Origin: OFTM34 sp047639415
Lineage (GTDB): Bacteria > Planctomycetota > UBA1135 > GCA-002686595
Assembly: GCA_047639415.1 (NCBI GenBank)
Contig: JBLINP010000048.1
Coordinates: 1-20,486, forward strand
Reading direction: 5' to 3'
Length of the DNA: 20,486 nucleotides
The notes below the pieces were generated by a model. The model did no database searches and was not told where the DNA came from. It saw nothing but the letters and a program-made list of their open reading frames with translations. The position numbers were made by a program, and so were the translations under genes. Every line of letters starts with the position of its first letter. Position 1 is the stretch's first letter. Positions 8,114 through 14,684 of this stretch are shown here, one piece after another.

Positions 8114-8779
8114 CTAAACCGGGGGGACAGAGTCATAACGACCATCTCCCACCATTGCATGAACCGCCTGCTCGACCTTTTCTTGAGCGTCGGGAAGCGA
8201 GGAGTCTACTGCCTCCCCAAACCTCAAAGCCACACGCTTAAAGGAAGGAAATTTGGCATGTCGCGAAAAAGCCTCGTGAGCGCCACGAATTCCCACGGGC
8301 ATAATCGGCACTTTGGCGATGCGAGCGACGTGTAGGGCGCCTTTCTTGAACTCCCCCATCTGGCCATCGGAGGATCGGGTGCCCTCTGGAAATACGGCCA
8401 AAATGTCCCCTAAGCGCAAATGTTCGACCATTTCCCGCAAGGCGGCTCGGTCGGAAGAGCCGCGCTTGACCAGAACAGCCCCACAGCGTCTGAGGATGAA
8501 ATCCATGATCCGGCTTTGGGTCAGGCTCGACCGCGCGACAAAACACACGTGTCGCCGGGCGGCCATGGTGACTAGCGGAATATCCAAAAACGACTGATGG
8601 TTGATGGCGAGCACGATGCCGCCAGTTTTCGGCAAGTTTTTGCGATTCTCGAATCGACGCCGAAAAAGAAACCAGTAGAGGATGCTGCAGCCGTAGGTCA
8701 GGAAGAAGTAGGTCTCCGTTCCCCAGATAATCAGCTTCCTCGGCTTCGTTTCGGGCTGAGCCAGTTTCTCGTCGCTCAT
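8114..8779 (-). CDS. plsC: 1-acyl-sn-glycerol-3-phosphate acyltransferase (PlsC family)
   Basis: The enzyme adds the second acyl chain to lysophosphatidic acid, giving phosphatidic acid for membrane lipids. The 221-residue protein has an N-terminal hydrophobic segment (about 17-38) that would seat it on the inner membrane. The catalytic NHxxxxD motif is NHQSFLD (His61, Asp66) and the glycerol-phosphate-binding motif is FPEGTRS (about 130-136). The length is normal for the family. Its ATG overlaps the cmk stop by four bases, so the two are translationally coupled, and rpsA follows after 164 bases. Members of this superfamily vary in acyl acceptor, so a related lysophospholipid acyltransferase role is possible. 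Confidence 0.93.
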   Translation of the reverse strand: MSDEKLAQPETKPRKLIIWGTETYFFLTYGCSILYWFLFRRRFENRKNLPKTGGIVLAINHQSFLDIPLVTMAARRHVCFVARSSLTQSRIMDFILRRCGAVLVKRGSSDRAALREMVEHLRLGDILAVFPEGTRSSDGQMGEFKKGALHVARIAKVPIMPVGIRGAHEAFSRHAKFPSFKRVALRFGEAVDSSLPDAQEKVEQAVHAMVGDGRYDSVPPV

Positions 8780-9459
8780 GCTTCGACGCCCTTTTGATCG
8801 ATATCGCCGCGGTCCGTTGCGCCAGCCTCGACGTACTCCAAAATTTCATGCACTACGGTGGCGATGCTCTTGCCATCCGTGTTGATCAGCGTAGCCCCTT
8901 CCGCTTGCCGAAGTGGAGCGTGGGCTCGCGTTGTATCCAGGCGATCGCGCCGCTCGATGTCACGTTGAATCATTTCCAATTCGTTCATCCGATGCTCTTG
9001 CCGAGCTCGTCGCTGTGCGCGTTCTAAAGGACTGGCGTCCAAGAAAAACTTGTACTCCGCCTCAGGGAAAACCACCGTCGCTGTATCGCGGCCTTCCACG
9101 ACTAAGCCTTGGGACGCTTCACCAATCTGACGTTGCAAAGCCACAACTGCGTCGCGTACGCCTTTATGCGCCGAAACGGCTGAAACGTTCAAAGTCACCG
9201 TAGCGCTGCGAATATCGGGTTCTCCAGCAACGCCGTCGATTCGAATCAAGCCGTCCGCTCCGAAGCTAAGATTGACTTGGTTCGCTACTTGGATTGCTGC
9301 GGCGTCGTCGAGCGGATTGAGTCCGCGTTGAAGCATGACCAAAGTGACAGCGCGATACATCGCCCCCGTGTCGAGAAAGGCAATGTTCAATTTGTCAGCG
9401 ACGGCGCGCGCGACCGTGCTTTTGCCCGCTCCAGCGGGCCCATCCATGGCGATGATCAT
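8776..9459 (-). CDS. cmk: Cytidylate kinase
   Basis: The cytoplasmic enzyme phosphorylates CMP and dCMP with ATP. The 227-residue protein starts MIIAMDGPAGAGKST, with the P-loop at about 7-15. It then has FLDTGAMYRAVT, the GRDTATVVFPEAEYKFFLDA block that matches the family's GRDIGTVVFPDA signature, and the lid-region arginines in RAQRRARQEHR and RRDRLDTTR. The length fits the family. The frame is open upstream to 9897, but that part would overlap lpxH and has no similarity to the family, so the ATG at 9459 is used. It follows lpxH by 68 bases and overlaps plsC by four. Confidence 0.96.
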   Translation of the reverse strand: MIIAMDGPAGAGKSTVARAVADKLNIAFLDTGAMYRAVTLVMLQRGLNPLDDAAAIQVANQVNLSFGADGLIRIDGVAGEPDIRSATVTLNVSAVSAHKGVRDAVVALQRQIGEASQGLVVEGRDTATVVFPEAEYKFFLDASPLERAQRRARQEHRMNELEMIQRDIERRDRLDTTRAHAPLRQAEGATLINTDGKSIATVVHEILEYVEAGATDRGDIDQKGVEA

Positions 9460-9527
9460 GCTTGATTGATTTCCATTTCTTGGGGCGGCCCCAGAAGAGG
9501 AACAGGATAGGTCGAGTCCGACAATGG

Positions 9528-10295
9528 TCAAGCTGACGCGGTTCGTTTGAGTACTTCCAATCGACCTGCTTGCGATATTTCCAATGTATCTCGCTCGCCA
9601 CCGAAGGCATCGACGACCAACCAGCGCGGTCCGCCTTCGAGCTGTTCGTCGCGAAAACGATGGGCATGACCACAAACCAGCGTCTCGCAGCCATGCGCCT
9701 GCGCCATATCGACGCAGGTCGGCGCTTGCTGCTCCATGGTCGCATTCGGCTTCACTGCGATGGCTTGTTTGGAAGCACCGCGCAATCTTCCGGCCAACCG
9801 CAGAGCCAGCGGAGCTGGAATTGACCGAGCGAAGAGACGCGCCGGCTTCGAACGAAGAACGGCGCGCAGTCGCTGATAGGGCAAATCCAAGCTGCACAGT
9901 TCATCCCCGTGGATAAAGAGGACTTTCGATCCCCCAGCGGCCTCGCTCGTCGACTGACCGAGGAAACCCGTCGGATGAAGAGTCGCGCCGGATCGCTCTT
10001 CAAAGCCTCGATCCATGAGGAAATCCCGATTGCCCGGAATCACGTCGATCGCGGTTCCCGCGGCGGTTAGCGCAAGCATTGCCGACAGTGGAACTTCAGC
10101 AGACTTAAGTTGAGCTGGGCCAACCCAATATTCGAATAGGTCGCCAAGAATGATCAGGCGCGGAATACCGGCCATTTGTTTCAGGCGAGCACAAAATCGA
10201 GCGACCTGCTGATCGTCACGAATGTCGAGATGCAGATCGCCGATGACCTGAGTGCCGACTGGAAGCGGCACAACTGGAACCCGTTCTTTTGGCAT
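9528..10295 (-). CDS. lpxH: UDP-2,3-diacylglucosamine diphosphatase (LpxH-type calcineurin-like phosphoesterase)
   Basis: LpxH cleaves UDP-2,3-diacylglucosamine to lipid X plus UMP, the fourth step of lipid A synthesis, at the inner membrane. The metal-site motifs appear in order: GDLHLD, GDLFEYWVG, PGNRDFL, HGDELC and CGHAHR. GNRDFL in place of the general GNHD is typical of LpxH. The ATG at 10295 gives 255 residues. A GTG at 10304, only eight bases after the stop of the response regulator, would add three residues and cannot be ruled out. The gene is tightly coupled to the sigma-54 response regulator upstream and precedes cmk. LpxH is about 240 residues in E. coli. A related phosphoesterase with another substrate is possible but less likely given the motif match. 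Confidence 0.88.
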   Translation of the reverse strand: MPKERVPVVPLPVGTQVIGDLHLDIRDDQQVARFCARLKQMAGIPRLIILGDLFEYWVGPAQLKSAEVPLSAMLALTAAGTAIDVIPGNRDFLMDRGFEERSGATLHPTGFLGQSTSEAAGGSKVLFIHGDELCSLDLPYQRLRAVLRSKPARLFARSIPAPLALRLAGRLRGASKQAIAVKPNATMEQQAPTCVDMAQAHGCETLVCGHAHRFRDEQLEGGPRWLVVDAFGGERDTLEISQAGRLEVLKRTASA

Positions 10296-10312
10296 GGAAG
10301 TCACAACCTAAT

Positions 10313-11671
10313 TCAGTCCTCACCCGGAATGTCGATATCGAAGTCGCGCAGTTTTTCCCAGAGCACTTTCCGCGAGATTCCAAGCAATTTAGCGGTTTGG
10401 GTGCGGTGTCCGCCCGTCGAGGCTAAGGCTGATTCGATGTGCGCTATCTCAGCTAACCGAACAACTTCGCGGAGAGGTTTGATCTCATCAAAAACTTCCG
10501 TCGCGCCCCGCCAACGATTATCGAGTGGCAAGAGGTTCTCCCGCGCTAGCTCTAAGGTGTCACCGGCCAGTGCAATTCCGCGTTGAATCGCATTTTCAAG
10601 CTCACGCACATTGCCTGGCCAAGGGTACTTATCCAAGGCAGCAATGGTCGGAGCGGAAATTTTATAAGCGCGCCCTGCTCCGTGACGTTCGATCAAGTGC
10701 TGCGCCAATAAGGCGACGTCTCCGCTTCGATCGCGAAGCGGCGGGAGCACGATTGGAACGACGTTGATGCGATAGAAAAGGTCTTCGCGAAAATCTCCAG
10801 CCCTGACCATGTCCCTGAGGGAAATCTTCGTGGCTGCGATTACTCGAATATCGGTTGGACGCGTTTGTTCGCCGCCGACACGTTCGAATACTCGCTCCTG
10901 CAAGACCCGCAGCAATTTGACCTGTACGGACTTCGGCATGTCGTCGATGTCATCGAGGAACAGACTGCCTCCATCGGCCAACTCGAAGCGGCCTCGCTTC
11001 AATTTGTGTGCGTCGGTAAACGCGCCGCGTTCGTGTCCAAAAAGCTCGGACTCGAGCAATGACTCCGGCAAAGCTCCGCAGGAAATCGCGACGAAGGGCC
11101 CGCTTGATCGCGAACTCGATTTGTGCAGAGCGCGAGCCACGCGCTCCTTACCCGTTCCACTTTCGCCGTCGATCAATACGGTCGCATCCGTCGCCGCGAC
11201 GGTGCGAATGCGTTGGAAGACGGTCGTCATGGCTTTGGACTTGCCGATCAGTTCGTCAAAACCCTCTAGGCTGACGAGCGTGTCGCGCAGGTTTTGATTT
11301 TCGGCTTCCAACGCGCGAACGCGAGTCGCGCTCTTCACCATCGTGACCAAAGCGTCATTGCGAACCGGCTTTTGAACGTAGTTCGCGGCACCGATACGCA
11401 TAGCCTCGACGGCTTGATCAACCGTGGCAAAGCCAGTCATCACGATGACCTGACGTGAGCTATCGAGGGAAATCGACTTGCGAAGAACAGCCATTCCGCC
11501 TTCGCCAGGCATGCGGATATCCGTCAGAACGACGTCGGGATCTTCCTTTTCCAAAAACTCAATGGCTGTGTCCGTGTCAGCCGCGTGCATGACTTCAAAG
11601 CCAGCTTCTTCGAGAGCATCACGCAGAGTGATGACGATCGTTTCTTCGTCTTCCGCTAATAGAACACGCAT
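10313..11671 (-). CDS. Sigma-54-dependent response regulator (NtrC/AtoC-like) with variant GAFTDA loop
   Basis: The 452-residue protein has three parts. A receiver domain (about 1-120) has phospho-acceptor Asp51 in LTDIRMP, Thr79 and Lys101. An AAA+ domain (about 139-370) has Walker A GESGTGKE at 169-176. A C-terminal Fis-type helix-turn-helix (about 410-452) contains HRTQTAKLLGISRKVLWEKL. It should activate sigma-54 polymerase from upstream sites using ATP. Two key positions depart from the norm: the sigma-54 contact loop reads GAFTDA instead of GAFTGA (216-221), and Walker B ends Asp-Asp (LFLDDIDD) instead of Asp-Glu. The rest of the domain is intact, including an FREDLFYRI block near the expected arginine finger. 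The ATG at 11671 is chosen because the receiver begins directly there; the open upstream extension overlaps the preceding gene. No partner histidine kinase is in the window. It is followed within 8-17 bases by lpxH. Confidence 0.94.
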   Translation of the reverse strand: MRVLLAEDEETIVITLRDALEEAGFEVMHAADTDTAIEFLEKEDPDVVLTDIRMPGEGGMAVLRKSISLDSSRQVIVMTGFATVDQAVEAMRIGAANYVQKPVRNDALVTMVKSATRVRALEAENQNLRDTLVSLEGFDELIGKSKAMTTVFQRIRTVAATDATVLIDGESGTGKERVARALHKSSSRSSGPFVAISCGALPESLLESELFGHERGAFTDAHKLKRGRFELADGGSLFLDDIDDMPKSVQVKLLRVLQERVFERVGGEQTRPTDIRVIAATKISLRDMVRAGDFREDLFYRINVVPIVLPPLRDRSGDVALLAQHLIERHGAGRAYKISAPTIAALDKYPWPGNVRELENAIQRGIALAGDTLELARENLLPLDNRWRGATEVFDEIKPLREVVRLAEIAHIESALASTGGHRTQTAKLLGISRKVLWEKLRDFDIDIPGED

Positions 11672-11735
11672 TATTTTGCTGCCAATCGGTAATCCATGCA
11701 CGCCATCATTGTTCGGTACGGAGCCAGCCTGAAAC

Positions 11736-12269
11736 TTAGAGTTCCACGGCACCTGAATCGTGAATCAGAATTCGATCGCCACCAGCCAGGCTGGCTTCGC
11801 CGAGAGCAGCTTCCGACGACTCGACGAGTTGATCGAAGAACATCGTGCTGCTGCCTTCGCATATGGCGCAACCGATTGTGAGAGTCACTTGGAGGCTACG
11901 ACCATCCACTTTGAAACTCAAAGTTTTGGTCGCACTGATCAATCGTTCTGCAGCAGCCTGTGCGCCAGCCTTACTCGTATGCGGCATGATCGCCATGAGT
12001 CGATCATCCACCTGGCGCCCCAGATAGTCGCAACCGCGCGTTTGATTCTGGAGCGTCTTTATCACGTCCTCAAGCACCGATTCCTTGAGGTCATAACCGT
12101 ATAGATCTCGCAGGTAACCCAAGCGATCGATCTCAATCATCATGCAAGTGATTGCGAAGCCATACCTTTGGGCCCGCCCAAATTCGACTCGCATCAAATG
12201 TCGAATTTGAGTGAGAGAAAATAGACCGCCATTGCTGACTGAAGCTGCGCTAGAAGTGATATCGGACAT
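11736..12269 (-). CDS. Degenerate GGDEF-domain protein
   Basis: The 177-residue protein is a single GGDEF-like fold with no other domain, signal peptide or membrane segment. The alignment markers are RAQRYGFAITCMMIEIDRLG near the start (Asp48 matches the first metal Asp), the central motif region and LTIGCAICEG at the expected C-terminal position. The GGDEF signature itself is replaced by VDDRL (87-91, followed by MAIMP), so c-di-GMP synthesis is not expected. The canonical NDxxGH stretch is also changed to RDLYGY. Such proteins can bind GTP or c-di-GMP or act as protein-interaction modules; which applies here is unknown. It lies 64 bases upstream of the sigma-54 response regulator on the same strand, so the two are probably co-transcribed. 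Confidence 0.85.
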   Translation of the reverse strand: MSDITSSAASVSNGGLFSLTQIRHLMRVEFGRAQRYGFAITCMMIEIDRLGYLRDLYGYDLKESVLEDVIKTLQNQTRGCDYLGRQVDDRLMAIMPHTSKAGAQAAAERLISATKTLSFKVDGRSLQVTLTIGCAICEGSSTMFFDQLVESSEAALGEASLAGGDRILIHDSGAVEL

Positions 12270-12277
12270 GATTCAAC

Positions 12278-12285
12278 GGGGGGGG
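12278..12285. repeat. Homopolymer of eight G (C on the coding strand) before the GGDEF gene
   Basis: Eight consecutive G residues on the plus strand lie eight bases upstream of the ATG at 12269, so the 5' leader of the degenerate GGDEF gene carries eight C. Such tracts can change length by slippage and alter spacing, but this one is short. Confidence 0.7.
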
Positions 12286-12372
12286 CACGGAGCTCCGATG
12301 CGGAAAACTCGCTGGAGAAAGCTAGCAAAATCCCACTAGAGATTCGAAGAGCGGGTCTTTGAGGATGTAAGT

Positions 12373-12411
12373 GCAGCCAACGAGTCGTTGGAACAGCGGT
12401 CCGTTGGCTGC
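12373..12411 (-). terminator. Inverted repeat just past the 12415-12858 gene, with two alternative stems
   Basis: The arms gcagccaacg (12373-12382) and cgttggctgc (12402-12411) are perfect 10-bp complements with a 19-base loop. Within the loop cgttgg (about 12385-12390) can pair instead with the ccaacg of the first arm, making a short hairpin. The structure begins three bases after the stop of the minus-strand gene, which fits a 3' end. It lacks a T-tract on the minus strand; on the plus strand it is followed by tttt, but no plus-strand gene ends there. Confidence 0.55.
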
Positions 12412-12414
12412 TTT

Positions 12415-12858
12415 TCAGCCGAAAATACCAAGTAGGCCATCCAAAAATCCGTCGACTGAAAAATCCTTCAACCTCAAAAGCAGAACGCCCGCTAAAAACA
12501 GGCCACCCCAAATCGCCAACATGAAGAGCTGGCTCAGCAGCAGAGCGGCTCCAGATTTAGCCTTACGCTTGCCTCTTTTCGCAGCACTTGCTGCAAGCGG
12601 CGCCATGAGCAACTCTCGAAGCAACATCCCGCTTCGACGCTCAATCTGTGCATCAACTTCAGGACCTGGATCTTCAGCGAGGATTTGCAGAGTGCAATCA
12701 TCAGGATCAAATTCGCCAATCTTGACTGTTTCCTGGCAAGCTTCGATGACTTCAGGCGAAACCAACCCAGCTTCTGCCAAGAGCCCCGCGCGAACGCGTT
12801 TACACGGAACCGAAGTCAGCAGTGCGACCTCAATGGGTTCGATAGTGGATCGAGCCAT
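12415..12858 (-). CDS. Small unknown protein with one C-terminal membrane segment
   Basis: I do not recognise the family. The 147-residue product has a soluble N-terminal half (about 1-85) with acidic stretches such as KIGEFDPDDC and AEDPGPEVDAQIERR. A basic patch follows (AAKRGKRKAKSG, about 92-102), then one strong hydrophobic segment at about 106-127 and a short tail. The basic patch before the membrane segment predicts that the N-terminal half is cytoplasmic, making it a tail-anchored-like protein. The opposite strand over the same stretch is also open, but that product is Ser-rich with no coherent structure, so I prefer this strand. The gene stands alone: a hairpin follows it and a 245-base divergent gap precedes it. 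Confidence 0.65.
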   Translation of the reverse strand: MARSTIEPIEVALLTSVPCKRVRAGLLAEAGLVSPEVIEACQETVKIGEFDPDDCTLQILAEDPGPEVDAQIERRSGMLLRELLMAPLAASAAKRGKRKAKSGAALLLSQLFMLAIWGGLFLAGVLLLRLKDFSVDGFLDGLLGIFG

Positions 12859-12875
12859 AGCGCGGGTTATTTACT

Positions 12876-12925
12876 CTGAAGGGAATAATGCTGAAGGGGC
12901 ATAATGAAACGTGTCCAATGACACG
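12876..12925. promoter_or_regulatory. Tandem repeat and short palindrome in the divergent intergenic region
   Basis: Two imperfect copies of ctgaagggaataatg lie side by side at 12876-12890 and 12891-12906. They are followed by the palindrome cgtgtc-caat-gacacg (12910-12925). The stretch sits 18-67 bases upstream of the 12858 start and about 180-230 bases upstream of the 13104 start, where operators for a divergent pair would be expected. The rest of the gap (to 13103) shows no convincing promoter. Confidence 0.35.
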
Positions 12926-13103
12926 GGCGTGGGGCTGGAACCATATTAGGCTAGAAACACAGCTAAGCCCGCAAGAACCCATCTTGAGTTCCCGTAAGAT
13001 TCAAATTCACGAATCGGAGCCCCGACTTTGGAACCACCATTTGGCAACGCTTGGTGCGCTGAGTCCGTAGTCCCCCGCCTCATGTCGAACTAATGTCTTC
13101 ATA

Positions 13104-14672
13104 ATGCTGTTTACAAAATTCAGTTGTCGTCTAGCCCTGCTGAGCATTTTGCTCAGTTTCAACGGCCCTAGTTCGAGTCTAGCAACGAGCTCTGCTCGAG
13201 ACGGATGGACTTCACTTCCAATCCCCTCGCTTTGTTTGCCTGGATCTTCCACTGGCGTTTCTGACGGGCTCAGACTCGGGACGCATTTTGACTTGGGAGA
13301 CGCGGACTCCGATCGCGATCGCGATGGAATCTTGGCCTTCTTGCCGCTAGTTCAATTGATCGAACTGCTCGAAGCTGATGCACGCCAGCAAGGCACTGAC
13401 TTGCGCTGCCTCCGTACAGCACCACCACTGCTCGTGCGAGGTTCGACGGCGGGGATTGAACGAGCCCGAGCAGTGCTCTTGGAACTGGATCGCGCAGGAC
13501 GAACACAACGCATTGCGTTGAAAGTCACTCTTGCACCGGAGAGCGTACCGGCCGGAAAAACGATCGAAGAGTTTAGGCACACCAAGAAGTTCCGCTTGAG
13601 ATCGGGCGAGAGCGCATTGGTTGGCGATCAGCTCACACGGAACTTCATCGCTGATCACGATGTTGAAGTGGCTAGTGGCGTGGGGACTTCCTACCCCGTG
13701 TTCGGCCGCGTGCTCACGGGCAATACCGCAGTGCTCACAGCCTGGCGAACTCCCGATGGACGCTCGACCTTCGTTTCAGGAACACTCGATCTTGCTGAAT
13801 TGTTAGATATCTCCGTCTTTAATCCGACCAGCCCCGATTTGGGTTCCTTGGAGCGACCGCGGGTAGGCAGCGTCGAAGTCAGCTTCTCTGGCCTGATTCA
13901 AAATGAGGGCGAGCTTCGCGTCGAGGTTCGTGGTGCCCCACTTTCGATGAAGAATTGGAATCTATCCATTCGCGCCATGGCCGAGCCGGATCAACCCGAT
14001 CGCTGGCGTATTGCTGATCTGGCTTGGATGGAAGCATCAGCAGAGATGCAGGGCATATTTGGTCCCGGCGCCGGTTTGCAATTACCGCGCGGCCACTCCG
14101 CCTACGCTGTCGAGAACAAGTCTCTAACCTCGGCCGTGATGTGGGCAGAGTTGCAGGCTGCCTTCGTTGGTCGTCGTTCCGCTCGTCCGATCTTTGCGAT
14201 TGCACCTGGCATTTTGGTGGCCCTTGCGGACGACTCGCAAATTTGGAGCGAACTCGATCCTTTGATGACGGCTGCCAGTCAATCTAGATCGGCAACCTAT
14301 CCAATTCGAATTGACGCAGGTGCACTCACTGTTCAGTTTTCTTCGGCCGAAGGATTGCACTGCACTGTTCGCGCGGGAATTGAAACGACCGTGCTAGAGG
14401 ATTACGAAGTTGAGCTAGCGAAAGACTTTTGGATGGCGGATCCTCAAGTGGAGCGCTTATTTGACGGAGTTACTTTTCAGGCGCAACTACAGGGCGGAGA
14501 ACTCATTGGCTCCTACTGGAAATCGGAAACGATTGAGATCAATGCGTTCGAAACTGGGCATGGGGTCGTGCACCTGCCCCAACGAAAATTGAGTCGCGGA
14601 ATGCTTCGAGTTCGCGCGGGTGACTCCAGCGAAGTCCAACCAGAGTTCACTGTTTTCGTTGGAGAGTTGTAG
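13104..14672 (+). CDS. Unknown exported protein with a secretin-like N-domain segment, encoded just before rpoN
   Basis: The 522-residue product has an N-terminal signal peptide (basic start, hydrophobic core about 8-19, likely cleavage near 28-31). A calcium-loop-like acidic run, DADSDRDRDG, lies at 66-75. Residues about 80-140 resemble the N1-type (NolW-like) module of secretins: a helix (LVQLIELLEADARQQG), the LLVRGSTAGIERARAVLLELD pattern and a closing strand. The remaining 380 residues look mainly beta-structured and I cannot assign them; there is no secretin gate domain and no second membrane segment. So this is not a secretin channel itself, but it may share one module. The stop is 12 bases from the rpoN start, so the two are probably co-transcribed. 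The function is unknown. Confidence 0.8.
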   Translation: MLFTKFSCRLALLSILLSFNGPSSSLATSSARDGWTSLPIPSLCLPGSSTGVSDGLRLGTHFDLGDADSDRDRDGILAFLPLVQLIELLEADARQQGTDLRCLRTAPPLLVRGSTAGIERARAVLLELDRAGRTQRIALKVTLAPESVPAGKTIEEFRHTKKFRLRSGESALVGDQLTRNFIADHDVEVASGVGTSYPVFGRVLTGNTAVLTAWRTPDGRSTFVSGTLDLAELLDISVFNPTSPDLGSLERPRVGSVEVSFSGLIQNEGELRVEVRGAPLSMKNWNLSIRAMAEPDQPDRWRIADLAWMEASAEMQGIFGPGAGLQLPRGHSAYAVENKSLTSAVMWAELQAAFVGRRSARPIFAIAPGILVALADDSQIWSELDPLMTAASQSRSATYPIRIDAGALTVQFSSAEGLHCTVRAGIETTVLEDYEVELAKDFWMADPQVERLFDGVTFQAQLQGGELIGSYWKSETIEINAFETGHGVVHLPQRKLSRGMLRVRAGDSSEVQPEFTVFVGEL

Positions 14673-14684
14673 AATCTAAACACC

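Noticed and set aside
9481..9493. Perfect short palindrome tggggcggcccca between lpxH and cmk as a terminator
   Set aside because: It has only about 4-5 usable base pairs after allowing a loop and no T-tract on the minus strand; it cannot be told from chance.
9460..9897. N-terminal extension of cmk
   Set aside because: It overlaps lpxH on the same strand in another frame and has no family similarity; cytidylate kinases begin just before the P-loop, as at 9459.
12371..12904. Plus-strand 177-codon frame opposite the small membrane protein
   Set aside because: It is Ser/Arg/Pro-rich with no domain or membrane structure, whereas the minus-strand reading has a clear hydrophobic segment and a clean start.
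13037..13055. Possible -24/-12 sigma-54 promoter (ttggca...gtgc) upstream of 13104
   Set aside because: The GG-to-GC distance is 13 bases where 12 is required, and the -12 element is poor. This would have been attractive as rpoN autoregulation, but it does not meet the spacing rule.
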